From a virus, in IMG/VR virus record IMGVR_UViG_3300005096_000102, positions 1 to 46,874 of that record: a stretch of 46,874 nt of DNA. One strand, given 5' to 3'. Both the position numbers and the translations under genes were made by a program. The notes beneath the pieces are model-generated. The model saw nothing but the letters and a program-made list of their open reading frames with translations, made no database searches and had not been told where the DNA came from. Shown here in pieces: positions 21,244 through 29,733 of the stretch. The number at the start of each line of letters is the position of its first letter. Within the stretch, counting starts at the first letter, position 1.

Positions 21244-21995
21244 TAGCTTACCCTCTTAATATAAAGGTTACTTGTTCCCGAAAGTGCCATTGTTGTAGCT
21301 CCGGCGGCGGCCTCTTGGTCCGAACCTAAAGTTATTAATTGTCCACTAATAACAGTAATTCTATTTGTAGTTATGTGACTCGAAGCTTCGTTGTGGCCGG
21401 AGTTACTACGTATGTAACTACTTGCGCCAACAGGTCCAAATGAAGTTCCGTCAAGCTTTGCCCGAATTCTTACGTTCGGCCTAACCGCCGTTGATTGCAT
21501 GTGGACACTTGCCCTTAAATCAATGTCACCGTTGAAGTTACAAATAACCCCGGTTGAGCCGCTTTGTGTGAAATCGCCGCCCCCGTCGTTTGCAAAAACT
21601 CCAACTATCGGAACGTTATTTGAAAAATTTGTTCCGGTGTTTATGTTTGTAGTTGTGTCCGTGTTTGAAACTTGGGCGAAACTTGAAGGCGGAAGTTGGG
21701 TTAAGTTAGCTTTAAGTGCAAGCATTGCGTCGACCGTGGCTTGTAAATAGTAACGAGCGTCGCCTCTAACATCGTTGTGGTATTGAGTGTGGTCGTCGTC
21801 GGCAAGACCCGGCAAAGTTCCGTGGTCCGGTGTTCCGCCGGCACCACCGGGGACATTCCCGCCCGGAGTTACACCGTCACCGACGTAAAGAGTTTGAGTG
21901 TCGGTTTCGTAAATCACTTCCCCGGTCTTCGGGGTTATAGACGTTCGGTTTGCCGACGTTACCCTTAAAACTCTAATTTCGTATTCTTTTGCCAT
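21243..21995 (-). CDS. Tail fibre or receptor-binding protein, 250 aa
   Basis: The N-terminus shows the tail-fibre head motif found in many phages: IRVLRVTSANRTSI ... PKTGEVIYETDTQTLYVGDG followed by T-x-GG. After a region with YHNDVRGDARYYLQATVDAM, the C-terminal half is beta-rich and Ser/Thr/Asn-rich (about residues 100-250), resembling a compact jelly-roll head. Likely trimeric and involved in host recognition. It abuts the preceding structural gene at 21996 without a gap. Confidence 0.65.
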   Translation of the reverse strand: MAKEYEIRVLRVTSANRTSITPKTGEVIYETDTQTLYVGDGVTPGGNVPGGAGGTPDHGTLPGLADDDHTQYHNDVRGDARYYLQATVDAMLALKANLTQLPPSSFAQVSNTDTTTNINTGTNFSNNVPIVGVFANDGGGDFTQSGSTGVICNFNGDIDLRASVHMQSTAVRPNVRIRAKLDGTSFGPVGASSYIRSNSGHNEASSHITTNRITVISGQLITLGSDQEAAAGATTMALSGTSNLYIKRVS

Positions 21996-22796
21996 TTATA
22001 ATTCCCCTACGTCTATTAATGATTTTGGTTCTTTGTTCGGGTTTCCGTCATAGTCCCCGGCATCAAGTACCAATGGAACTACATTCGATTTTGGAATTAC
22101 CGGCTTGATTCTTAATGAAGAGCCAAACGCGGTGTTGACTACGGTTCCCCCTGAAAAAATAGTTCCGCTCACTCTAACCACGTCCCCAATGTTTGCGTCT
22201 AGTAAAAAACCAAAGGGGGCCGACACTAAATTTAATTGAGCGTTTACCGGTATGTTCCAACCGAATGCACCGGGAACGGTTACAAAACCCGTGCCCGTGT
22301 CAACTTGCGGAACCGCCGCAACGGTCTTAAAGCCGCCCGAAATAAACTGGAAGCTAACGTGTCCTTCAACCCAAAACTTACCGGCTTCGTTAAACTGAAT
22401 TTCGCCAATGTTCGGGAATGAAAAATTTATTAACTCAGACCCCGGACGGATTGAAGGGAAGGGGACTGTCGTTAAAGCCGGGAAAATGGCAAGTGCCGTG
22501 CCCCCCGCGTTGTCGAAGGCTTCCATTATGTTTTCGGTTTCAAGGGTTCCGCCGTCCACTACACAAAAAGGAAAACCGGGAACGTCAAACGCCCAAGCGT
22601 CAACTCCGGTTCCGATTTTCATTTTTCTATAACGGACATTGTTTGTCGCGTCTTGGTATCTTGAACCAATGGGCGCGTCAAAAGCAAACGGGGGGCCATT
22701 GCCCCCGGTTTGGTAATACAAAACGTTATCGTCGTCGTCGGTTATTACATAACCATTGGGTCCGATCTTTTTAGCTTCGTCTACATTAATTGCCAC
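21996..22796 (-). CDS. Fibre-region structural protein, 266 aa
   Basis: The N-terminal 70 residues share a module with the next upstream gene product: APIGSRYQD ... YRKMKIGTGVDAWAFDV here against APIGSEYKD ... YQKKFNTSSASDWVEIG there. The remaining part is beta-rich (EAGKFWVEGHVSFQFISGG, NAQLNLVSAPFGFLLDANIG), in the style of a jelly-roll receptor-binding or decoration domain. It probably attaches to the same virion site as its neighbour. Family not named. Confidence 0.6.
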   Translation of the reverse strand: MAINVDEAKKIGPNGYVITDDDDNVLYYQTGGNGPPFAFDAPIGSRYQDATNNVRYRKMKIGTGVDAWAFDVPGFPFCVVDGGTLETENIMEAFDNAGGTALAIFPALTTVPFPSIRPGSELINFSFPNIGEIQFNEAGKFWVEGHVSFQFISGGFKTVAAVPQVDTGTGFVTVPGAFGWNIPVNAQLNLVSAPFGFLLDANIGDVVRVSGTIFSGGTVVNTAFGSSLRIKPVIPKSNVVPLVLDAGDYDGNPNKEPKSLIDVGEL

Positions 22797-22799
22797 TTA

Positions 22800-23996
22800 T
22801 TAACCCGCCAATGGTAAAAAGTTAATTCGTTCAACAGTGTAGCTAATCCCACTTGCTTCATTTGTTTCAAGCTCTAAATGTACTTGTTGAGCGGCCCCAA
22901 CACCCGTGAGGACGGTGTCAATTTGTAAATTAACATTGCCGATGTTCACCTTCTCGTCTCGACTTTCCCTAGAGATAGTCGCGTCGGCGGCCCCATGGCC
23001 ATTGTGAATCTGTTGAATTTCAAGCCTTTTAACTCGGGCCGGGTTTGCCGTGTCCCTCGCAACAATAACCCAAGTTGCAGTTTGGAACTCGTCAACGTCA
23101 TAAGAGTCGGTGTTAACTGCGACGTTTTGGACGAGGACCCCATTTTTCTGAAGTGAGATTTTCTCAATCGCAGCTTCGAGTTCGGTGTTAACCGTGGTTT
23201 GCGGGACGTCGTCCGTTATAATACCACCGGGGTAAGCCCCCATTTCGGTGTCACCTTGTACGATACCTAGAGCGGTGTAAATATTTTTTTGGTTTCCGTC
23301 AAGTTTTTCGATTGCAAGTTCAACTGAGTTGCCCGCTGCAACTACACCCGCGGCACTTGCGTAACCACCACTTAAGGCAATTCCAGTTGCAAACGCCCAA
23401 TCAACATCGCCGATTTTTACAGCATTACCCGCCCCATTTATTTGAACAAGGGCTTGCCCCTCTTGACCAACTGGGTCCGGTAAATAGTTAGGTGTAATGA
23501 AGTTATCAAATTCGGCAAGAGCCGGGTTTGCAACCGGGTCAACCGGAACTGCGAAAGTTACGTTCGGGGCTGCGACAACCGTCGCTTCGAGAAGCACGGC
23601 GGTTCCGCCCGCGGTTCCAATGATAAATTCCCCAACCGTGAAATTTGTGGCGTCAATCCCTGCACCGTCGTCGTCCGTAAAAGGCGTTGAAGTTAAGTTG
23701 CGGACGCCGGGGGTAATTGCTTCGCCCGTGATGACTCGAATTTTCTCTTTACGAAATCCTAGTTGTAAACTTCCACTTCCAATTTCAACCCAATCCGAAG
23801 CCGAGCTCGTATTGAATTTCTTTTGATAAAGCCCACCACCAATTAAATCTTTGTATTCAGAACCAATCGGAGCTTCGTCGGTCTCACCGGCCGTGCCAAT
23901 TGGAGCATTGTCGCCTATTAAAAAATCAGCGAATTTTGTGTCGTCGTCGCCCACGAAAATACGAAGACCCTTGCCTATTCCTTTTAATACTTGCAT
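22800..23996 (-). CDS. Large fibre-region structural protein, 398 aa
   Basis: The N-terminus has the shared API-GS-Y-D / DWVEIGS module (about residues 42-72). The middle part is beta-rich (NFTVGEFIIGTAGGTAVLLE), with a helix-forming stretch AGNSVELAIEKLDGNQKNIYTALG and later NTELEAAIEKISLQKNG, a pattern that suggests coiled segments of a trimeric fibre. The C-terminal 110 residues are again beta-rich. A tail fibre or spike is the best guess. Confidence 0.6.
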   Translation of the reverse strand: MQVLKGIGKGLRIFVGDDDTKFADFLIGDNAPIGTAGETDEAPIGSEYKDLIGGGLYQKKFNTSSASDWVEIGSGSLQLGFRKEKIRVITGEAITPGVRNLTSTPFTDDDGAGIDATNFTVGEFIIGTAGGTAVLLEATVVAAPNVTFAVPVDPVANPALAEFDNFITPNYLPDPVGQEGQALVQINGAGNAVKIGDVDWAFATGIALSGGYASAAGVVAAGNSVELAIEKLDGNQKNIYTALGIVQGDTEMGAYPGGIITDDVPQTTVNTELEAAIEKISLQKNGVLVQNVAVNTDSYDVDEFQTATWVIVARDTANPARVKRLEIQQIHNGHGAADATISRESRDEKVNIGNVNLQIDTVLTGVGAAQQVHLELETNEASGISYTVERINFLPLAG

Positions 23997-24019
23997 AAAA
24001 TTACCTCTTTATTTAGGGG

Positions 24020-24349
24020 TTAAATTTTGGTCCTCACTAAAACCATGCTAACCGGGAACGCTTCGTTGTTAGTAACCTGAAGCTCGACGTTTAAGCCGTT
24101 CTTAATTACATCCGTTCGCACGTTTAGCGGGTTGCCTGAAATAGAGTTAACCATGTGTTCAACGTCTATTTCGGTTTTTTGCACCGAAAGGTTAAGCAAT
24201 TTTATGGCCATTGAGTTTGCCGAGAAATATCGCAACTTGTACTCAAGTCCATTAAAACGGCCGAATGGAACTAAGTCCACGACTAAGGTTTGGCCGGCGC
24301 CAATAGTCCTCTTCTTTTTAATGCTTAAGATTTGTTTGCTCTTCGCCAT
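24020..24349 (-). CDS. Small beta-rich late protein, 109 aa
   Basis: No family recognised. The composition (TLVVDLVPFGRFNGLEYKLRYF, VELQVTNNEAFPVSMVLVRT) suggests a small beta-sandwich, perhaps a minor virion protein. It lies between the lysozyme gene and the fibre genes in the late transcript, with 18 bp separating it from the lysozyme stop. Confidence 0.55.
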   Translation of the reverse strand: MAKSKQILSIKKKRTIGAGQTLVVDLVPFGRFNGLEYKLRYFSANSMAIKLLNLSVQKTEIDVEHMVNSISGNPLNVRTDVIKNGLNVELQVTNNEAFPVSMVLVRTKI

Positions 24350-24367
24350 GTCCCCGTCTTTTTTGTG

Positions 24368-24865
24368 TTACGATAAATAAATTTTTGTGTTCTCATAATC
24401 ACTTTCAACCACCACGGTTAAAAGTCTTCCAATCCAACCCCGCCCAAAGCGGAAGAACATGCGATTTTGAAAATAGTATTCCTTTCGTTTTTGAGCGTAA
24501 CGCAAAAGCGTCTTACGAGCATTGAGGTCGCCCGCAGCGCGTGCCGTGATTGGCCCTATGTTCCCGTCAAGTTTTACATTCACAAGCGTTTGAAGAGCTC
24601 TTGCGGCCCAATTGGTGCCGTGGTTCACGCCGGCGTCGAAAATCATCAATCGAATGGCCGGGGGCAAAAGGTCTAGGTTTAGTTTGTCCCAATAATCTTT
24701 TTTGTAAATTGCGCGGGCGTCGTCTTTTGTGAGCTTTGCAATGTCCACGTCCGGGTAAGACCGCTTAGAAATACCAAACTTGGTTTCCCCGCCGGGGTCT
24801 AAGGGGTCGTTAACGTAACCCCCTTCAAACTTTAGAATGAATTTAACGGCTTGTTTGAAGTTCAT
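24368..24865 (-). CDS. Endolysin, glycosyl hydrolase family 108 lysozyme, 165 aa
   Basis: Cleaves peptidoglycan glycan strands at lysis. The catalytic motif FEGGYVNDPLDPGGETKFGIS, with Glu14 as the acid, is the GH108 hallmark. The middle part (DARAIYKKDYWDKL ... FDAGVNHGTNWAARALQ) is the core lysozyme helix set, and VKLDGNIGPITARA begins the PG-binding-3-like C-terminal part. Length fits the family (160-180 aa). No signal peptide or anchor is present, so it needs a holin for access. The ATG overlaps the upstream stop by 4 bp within the lysis cassette. Confidence 0.9.
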   Translation of the reverse strand: MNFKQAVKFILKFEGGYVNDPLDPGGETKFGISKRSYPDVDIAKLTKDDARAIYKKDYWDKLNLDLLPPAIRLMIFDAGVNHGTNWAARALQTLVNVKLDGNIGPITARAAGDLNARKTLLRYAQKRKEYYFQNRMFFRFGRGWIGRLLTVVVESDYENTKIYLS

Positions 24866-25056
24866 TCGTCACCCTTGAGTTTTCGAATGCCTTTATGGGC
24901 GGCCGAAATGTCGCCTTCATTTTTCTCAACCCTTGAATCGAGCTTCGACAAATACCACGAACCTTTTAAACCAATCCAAACTATACCGGCAATGAGCCCC
25001 AAGTTTGTAATTATAACAAAACCGATTATGGAATAAAACATTGAGGCCGTTTCCAT
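24862..25056 (-). CDS. Small membrane protein with C-terminal helix (holin or i-spanin-like), 64 aa
   Basis: One strong transmembrane helix (SIIGFVIITNLGLIAGIVWIG, about residues 9-29) precedes a charged helix (LSKLDSRVEKNEGDISAAHK) likely to form a coiled coil. The ATG at 25056 shares a base with the TAA of the lipoprotein gene (TAATG) and is preferred over the start at 25122, which lies inside that gene. Small TM-plus-coil proteins next to lysozyme genes act as holins or inner-membrane spanin subunits. Which of these applies is not clear. Confidence 0.6.
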   Translation of the reverse strand: METASMFYSIIGFVIITNLGLIAGIVWIGLKGSWYLSKLDSRVEKNEGDISAAHKGIRKLKGDE

Positions 25057-25268
25057 TACTTGCGGCCTCGACAACGAATTAAAATTTCTCTTAGTTTTTG
25101 AACGTCTTTGTTCGGTAAACAAGCCAAGGTCTCACCTTTTGGGTTGTCTAGGAATTCCCACTTGCCGTCGAACTTAGTAACGATTGGCTCGGAAGCACAA
25201 CCGCTAAGAATTACCGTCGTTAAAAATATCGTTAAGCTTTGCAGCGTCCTTCGTTTCAAATGCTTCAT
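25056..25268 (-). CDS. o-spanin (Rz1)-like lipoprotein, 70 aa
   Basis: The lipobox LSGC puts the lipidated Cys at residue 24, after a basic n-region and hydrophobic core. The C-terminus has ETLACLPNKDVQKLREIL, typical of small lipoproteins in phage lysis cassettes. It likely sits in the outer membrane and helps disrupt it after wall degradation. Its start lies 65 bp inside the preceding gene in another frame, like the nested Rz/Rz1 arrangement. Partner identity is uncertain. Confidence 0.65.
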   Translation of the reverse strand: MKHLKRRTLQSLTIFLTTVILSGCASEPIVTKFDGKWEFLDNPKGETLACLPNKDVQKLREILIRCRGRK

Positions 25269-25392
25269 TGATTGCCTTCAAGTCCTCGTTAACTTTTTTG
25301 TCTTCTTTGACTTTGGCAACCCGTCTCTCGATGTTTTTAATTAGACGAATGAGTTCGGGAAGCGCCGTCATAAATGCCCAAAGCGTTTTCAT
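25204..25392 (-). CDS. Lysis-region helical protein, 62 aa
   Basis: An amphipathic N-terminal helix (LWAFMTALPELIRLIKNIER) is followed by a charged coiled-coil-like part (KVKEDKKVNEDLKAINEAF). No full membrane span is seen. It overlaps the holin-like gene by 4 bp (ATGA), and the lipoprotein gene begins inside its 3' end. By position it could be the spanin partner or a regulator of lysis timing, but it lacks the usual N-terminal anchor. Confidence 0.58.
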   Translation of the reverse strand: MKTLWAFMTALPELIRLIKNIERRVAKVKEDKKVNEDLKAINEAFETKDAAKLNDIFNDGNS

Positions 25393-25640
25393 TTTCCCTC
25401 TTCTTTGTCCTTTAATTTAGGATGCTTCCCGCCGCCCTTTTTAATGTTGGGGAAAAGTTTGTCGATCATGTCAATGGCCTTGCGAATAACCCCACCGATA
25501 CGTTGGACCGCGCCGTCGTCTTTTTTTGTCGGCGTCAACCGAACAATCATTTCGGCCAATGTAACAAGGCTTAAAAGAATTGTCGCAATAACAACCCCGT
25601 GCGTTTTCAAGTAAGCAATTAAAGCTATTAAAAAAGTCAT
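25389..25640 (-). CDS. Holin-like membrane protein, 83 aa
   Basis: A first hydrophobic stretch (FLIALIAYLKTHGVVIATILLSLVTLAEMIV, residues about 3-33) forms one long or two short membrane helices, followed by a basic tail with PTKKDDGAVQRIGGVIRKAID and KKGGGKHPKL. A short membrane protein with a basic C-terminus at the head of a lysis cassette fits a holin. The next gene starts in its stop codon (ATGA). Confidence 0.65.
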   Translation of the reverse strand: MTFLIALIAYLKTHGVVIATILLSLVTLAEMIVRLTPTKKDDGAVQRIGGVIRKAIDMIDKLFPNIKKGGGKHPKLKDKEEGK

Positions 25641-25653
25641 AGGTTCCCCTTAG

Positions 25654-26382
25654 TTATAGGCCAATGAAGGCGTTAATTTCTGCTAAGATTGCGTCTTTGT
25701 CTGCTTGGGTTGTAAGAACCCCGTCGGGTGTTATCCCTTCAATTTGAACCTTGGCGGTGTCGAGTGCCCCGGCTTGAAGTAATTGCATGATCGGTGCAAA
25801 GGTCGTAAGGAACGTAACCGATTGAGCTTCGCTTAAACTTTTTTCGTCGTTACGAATTCCAATGAACGCAATCATTTGAACCCCAAAGCCAATCCGTTTC
25901 ATTCGAACCGCCATTGCACTCTCTTGAGTTGCCTTTGTTGCATCGGCGGCTTGAACACTGGTTTTCAAAGCGGCGTTCTCAACGAGTATTGTTTGTTGCA
26001 TTTGTTCATAACCCGCAATGCCCGTGCAAGACATTGTAAAACCCGGCAAGACGGGGTTCTTAACATACGACGGGTTGTCACTCGCAATACAAGTGATCGA
26101 ACCGTCTAGTATCTTAGCATTACAATCGTTGGACGAGTCGCAGTTGATTGAATTGTAAGGCGCCTTCATTATGGGTTTTGACGGGTCATCGACCATTGAA
26201 GTTTGTGTTTCGTGGAAACGTGGGTCTTTGTTAGTTATGTCGAAACACTTTTGGCCTTCGACCATTTCACACTTTGGATTTTGAGTGTAAATAGTTTTCG
26301 CGCCATTTTTTCCGATAGGGAACCAATTCCCCGCAGCAAAAACCGAATTAGTAAAAAGTAATATTAAAATAATTGTCTTCAT
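25654..26382 (-). CDS. Secreted-type late protein with Sec signal peptide, 242 aa
   Basis: A clear signal peptide (MKTIILILLFTNSVFA, cleavage after residue 16) predicts export to the periplasm, which is unusual for a virion gene. The N-terminal half of the mature part has Cys pairs (KCEMVEGQKCFD; NCDSSNDCNAK) that could form disulfides outside the cytoplasm. The C-terminal 90 residues (MKRIGFGVQMIAFIGIRN ... PDGVLTTQADKDAILAEI) form a helical domain resembling C-terminal parts of fibre-associated proteins. It lies between the large signal-peptide fibre protein and the lysis genes. Periplasmic protein, host-surface modifier and atypical fibre are all open. Confidence 0.55.
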   Translation of the reverse strand: MKTIILILLFTNSVFAAGNWFPIGKNGAKTIYTQNPKCEMVEGQKCFDITNKDPRFHETQTSMVDDPSKPIMKAPYNSINCDSSNDCNAKILDGSITCIASDNPSYVKNPVLPGFTMSCTGIAGYEQMQQTILVENAALKTSVQAADATKATQESAMAVRMKRIGFGVQMIAFIGIRNDEKSLSEAQSVTFLTTFAPIMQLLQAGALDTAKVQIEGITPDGVLTTQADKDAILAEINAFIGL

Positions 26383-26393
26383 TTATTCCCCCT

Positions 26394-28448
26394 TTATTTT
26401 GGACCAACACAAATGCCGCTCATTGATAAATCAGCGGCACCGGCCGTTGACGATAGTAAACACAACGACCTAACTTGGTTTGCACTTAATGAGTTGTCAT
26501 TAGAATGACAAATCCCTTGAATGTTACTTGAATCGGAACTAATGGCACAACTCGGTGGTGCGGAAAAAGTACCACTTGTGAAATTGTGAGTCCAATCCCC
26601 CGCACCGTTATCAGTTACGGAATCAATACAATTGTCGTGCCTATCTAATATCGGTGTCCCCCCTGAGTTATCTACTGAAAACGAACAAATTCGAACATCG
26701 GCCAATTGTGACTCGGGCTTAAAGCTAAGACTATTGGTGATGCCTGTAAAGGCCGCTTGAACCCCACCTTGAATCAGTTTCTCTACAGTTATAATAAATG
26801 TTCCGGCCAACATTAAGTTTTCCGCAACGGTTGCGGTTGCCGTGGTTGCTGATTTCATTAAAAGAGTTTTTTCCCCAGCCGAACCAAAATTAAAGGTTTC
26901 GCATAAAGGCAGACTCATGTCTACCTCTTGGAAACCGGCACTCGTCGTTGTTTTATTGTTGATTTGCTGTAAATTTACACCATTTTGAAGTTCGGTATTA
27001 AGGCCGTCGTTAGAAACGACGTTCCATGTAAAGTTATTCTGAATAGCCCCCGACGCGCCAACTTCCAGTCGAGTAGTGAATTGAGTACAAACTTTATACC
27101 AACCAGAAGTGTCCGCAACAAAATTAGTTCCGTATTGCCCAGAGCCGGCACAAGTTAAACCTTCTGAAGGCCCGCTAAGACAAGGTAACTTAGCACTATG
27201 AGTTCCATAATTCGTTAATACCAAAGACCCAGAAGACAAATACCTAGACGCGACTGTTGCAGTACCTAGATTTATGTTGGCCCCCGTAATTGTTTGTTTA
27301 ATAAAGAAACCCGAAGTTTCTACTGTGAGGCCTTCCTGGAAATTCCCGCCAAGGTCATTTCTTTTTTCAAGCTGGACGTAACTGTCAAACCTTGAACTAC
27401 TTCCGAAAATAAAGGAAACACCACTGGCTGAATTTGCCGTAAAAGTAAGGGTTGTATCTGTAGCCGTGAAAATTGTACTGATTGGCAAGTATACATAATC
27501 CTGACTGGTCCCGGTGTCAGCAATTCGTATAGTTGGCCGATCTAAATCTTGCGCTCCGTTTTCAATATCAACTTGAATAGTTGTATCAACACCGCCGTTG
27601 TTTACAAATAAAGCTAGGCGCCCTCCGATTTCATAAGTTGCGCCAATTTCTAAATTACTATATGTAAACTCTGCAATAATTCCGTTTGTGGTCACGTTTG
27701 CTGTTAATACTTTAGTCTCAATTTCATTTTTTGGTACAGCTTGGACAATGCTCAAACCTGCACCTATAAAAGCCGAGTCAATTTTTATAGGGTCCGCATC
27801 GGCGACCGTAGACTCCAAGCATAATTGTAAGGTGTCCGTGTCAGTGCCGGGGCAAGGGAATGTCAATGTGGAAGGCTTACTATCCGAACCGACCGTTAAA
27901 TTAAAATCAACTTCCGCAACATCGACCCCAGTGTCTCGGGCTACTAATTTATAATCACCGTTGGCCCCAACTGGGTAAGTGTATTTTATTTGAGCTTGGC
28001 AAGTCCCGCCGATAAAGCCCCGCTCGATTGTTATTGCATCCGAACAAAGCGTTTGTGCGGAAGCATCCGAGTCCCAATTGCCTGAAACAAGTCCGTGTAA
28101 TTGTGTCGCAACGTCGGCGGTAAAAACCCCACCCGAGGCGGTCCAATTGTCCGGCGGCGTGCCGGTTTCAAAATCGCCGTTATTGTCTGAAAGTAAGTTG
28201 ACACCCGAGCCCCCGCCGGAACCCGAACCCAAAGGCTTGAAATTTATTCCGTTGGTTGTGAACTCTAAAAGGCCGTTTGTTTCGTTCGATCTTATTTGAC
28301 GAACTGGTCCGAGGTTTATAATTTTGTCGTCGGTTGAGCCGGGTTTGCCGACGGTTAAAACATCGTCGCCGATCTTTGCACCGGAAGCTACAATTGCCGT
28401 AAATAAAACGGCAATAATTATTAAGAAGTTTTTAGCATAGTTTTTCAT
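26394..28448 (-). CDS. Large fibre-like protein with signal peptide and carbohydrate-binding-like domain, 684 aa
   Basis: The N-terminus is a signal peptide (basic NYAKN, hydrophobic FLIIIAVLFTAIV, cleavage near ASGA). Next come a short beta domain, a GSGSGGGSG linker (about residue 75) and a segment opening NLLSDNNGDFETGTPPDNW that reads like a galactose-binding/CBM jelly roll (about 80-240). Further beta-rich domains follow, and a Cys-rich C-terminal 110 residues. The ATG at 28448 with GGGGGA upstream is preferred over 28460, which overlaps the previous stop. Its location downstream of the baseplate genes suggests a host-recognition protein, yet an export signal is not expected for one assembled in the cytoplasm. 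The stretch at roughly 26.6-28.0 kb looks different in base usage from its neighbours. Confidence 0.6.
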   Translation of the reverse strand: MKNYAKNFLIIIAVLFTAIVASGAKIGDDVLTVGKPGSTDDKIINLGPVRQIRSNETNGLLEFTTNGINFKPLGSGSGGGSGVNLLSDNNGDFETGTPPDNWTASGGVFTADVATQLHGLVSGNWDSDASAQTLCSDAITIERGFIGGTCQAQIKYTYPVGANGDYKLVARDTGVDVAEVDFNLTVGSDSKPSTLTFPCPGTDTDTLQLCLESTVADADPIKIDSAFIGAGLSIVQAVPKNEIETKVLTANVTTNGIIAEFTYSNLEIGATYEIGGRLALFVNNGGVDTTIQVDIENGAQDLDRPTIRIADTGTSQDYVYLPISTIFTATDTTLTFTANSASGVSFIFGSSSRFDSYVQLEKRNDLGGNFQEGLTVETSGFFIKQTITGANINLGTATVASRYLSSGSLVLTNYGTHSAKLPCLSGPSEGLTCAGSGQYGTNFVADTSGWYKVCTQFTTRLEVGASGAIQNNFTWNVVSNDGLNTELQNGVNLQQINNKTTTSAGFQEVDMSLPLCETFNFGSAGEKTLLMKSATTATATVAENLMLAGTFIITVEKLIQGGVQAAFTGITNSLSFKPESQLADVRICSFSVDNSGGTPILDRHDNCIDSVTDNGAGDWTHNFTSGTFSAPPSCAISSDSSNIQGICHSNDNSLSANQVRSLCLLSSTAGAADLSMSGICVGPK

Positions 28449-28459
28449 TTTGTCCCCCA

Positions 28460-29053
28460 TTACACTAGAAACGTTTTAAAGTTTGTCACTTTAAGCGTTC
28501 CCGAATAAGTTGTTCCCGTTAAGTCGTCGGTTGTGTATTGCAATTTCGACACTAGACCCGCAACCAATTCAATGTTGAAAACAACACCGGCGTCGTCAAG
28601 TTTAGAGTCAAAAGAAAAATTCCATTTATCATTTTCCGCCCCGGCGTCGTCGGGGTTATAACTTCCATAGAAGGTTCCCATCTCAACTTCGCTATTTGAG
28701 TCAGTCCGACGGGTGATTTCAAAGTCAAACTTGAAGGCCTTGACAACTGAAGAGTCAAAAGTTGGCATTGTAGCCACGTCCAAAGGACCCGAGTTGTTCG
28801 CTAAGGCTTGTTCGATTGGTGCGGCTCTTCCGCCCCTTTGAATGAGTTCAATCATTGAGTCCTTCAGTTGGTCGAAGGTGTCCGTTGACGAAGTCAAAAG
28901 GGGAATACCAACTTCGCGAACTACGTTTGCTATTTCCTCTTGCCATGCATTCGCAATGGCCGCCGAGACCACGGTCGCGGGAATGCTTAACGAAGCATTT
29001 CCTTCCGTGAATAAGTTACCGACGGTCGCCCCGTCCGAATCAATTACATGCAT
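28460..29053 (-). CDS. Tail fibre, baseplate-proximal, 197 aa
   Basis: The first 80 residues match the usual start of myovirus fibres that attach to the baseplate (NLFTEGNASLSIPATVVSAAIANAW, VVREVGIPLLTSSTDTFDQL). The C-terminal half is beta-rich (KFDFEITRRTDSNSEVEMGTF ... YTTDDLTGTTYSGTLKV), perhaps a small receptor-binding or adaptor domain. It directly follows the gp48-like gene and precedes the large signal-peptide protein, the standard position for the first fibre gene. GGGGGA lies before the ATG. Confidence 0.7.
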   Translation of the reverse strand: MHVIDSDGATVGNLFTEGNASLSIPATVVSAAIANAWQEEIANVVREVGIPLLTSSTDTFDQLKDSMIELIQRGGRAAPIEQALANNSGPLDVATMPTFDSSVVKAFKFDFEITRRTDSNSEVEMGTFYGSYNPDDAGAENDKWNFSFDSKLDDAGVVFNIELVAGLVSKLQYTTDDLTGTTYSGTLKVTNFKTFLV

Positions 29054-29091
29054 TTTTCCCCCTGTAATTCTTAAATATTAAAACACTTAAA

Positions 29092-29733
29092 TTATGCAAA
29101 AGAAAACAAAACCGTGGTGTGGGCGGGCTTAAATTTCTCAATCACGCACTCCAACTCATCGTTTTCCGCTAACGTTAATCGTTCTCCGACCGTTGATTGT
29201 CCAACTCTAAATTGACGCACTAAGGCGGCCGGGGCGTTTATCTGCCAAGTAAAAGCCCAACCCGCCGGGCCAACCCCGCCGCCCGGAAGCGTCGAGTTTG
29301 AGAGTTTGTCACCCACTCGGGCTTCGCCAACTCGAAAGTCTTTGAACTCTTCGACGTCAATAACGTCGACGTCGTAACCTAATTGTTGGGCAATCAAAAT
29401 GTAAAAGGCTTGGTTTTGTCCGCCGCCGGTTGTGAGCTTTTGAAGTATTCGGTTTCGCCGCTCACCCAAAGTAAGTTCTCGGTCGGCCGGCGTACATTCG
29501 TCGGGAATGCCCAACATGCGTTCCCAACTATCTATTAATTCGAAAGTTGTGTTCGGGTCCATTTCGTCTAAAAACTTGAGGCCCCGCTCTTCAATTCGGC
29601 ATGGCTCTAAAGCAAGCCCCTCGATTAAGTCTTCGAAGTCCGAACCAAAATTAAAACGCCATGCCCAACCTGTTGGAAAAAGTTTTCGAATAAGACCTTT
29701 ATATTTTTCAAGCCTTAAGGAAGTGGTTGCCAT
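29092..29733 (-). CDS. Mu gp48-like baseplate protein (DUF2313), 213 aa
   Basis: A baseplate wedge-tip protein linking gp47 to the fibres. KGLIRKLFPTGWAWRF at the start, LLDE/LKFLDEMDPNTTFELIDSWERMLGIPDECTP in the middle and the RRNRILQKLTTGGGQNQAFYI helix are characteristic of the Mu gp48/YmfQ family. Length is normal (about 200 aa). It overlaps the baseplate J gene by 19 bp. The C-terminal part (VGQSTVGERLTLAE) is also typical. Confidence 0.85.
   Translation of the reverse strand: MATTSLRLEKYKGLIRKLFPTGWAWRFNFGSDFEDLIEGLALEPCRIEERGLKFLDEMDPNTTFELIDSWERMLGIPDECTPADRELTLGERRNRILQKLTTGGGQNQAFYILIAQQLGYDVDVIDVEEFKDFRVGEARVGDKLSNSTLPGGGVGPAGWAFTWQINAPAALVRQFRVGQSTVGERLTLAENDELECVIEKFKPAHTTVLFSFA

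Noticed and set aside
24359-24377. 18 of 19 bases match the early promoter block at 2982-3000
   Set aside because: It includes a T-run and is part of the lysozyme stop region on the other strand; one such match between any two places is near chance expectation for a genome of this size, and no plus-strand gene follows.
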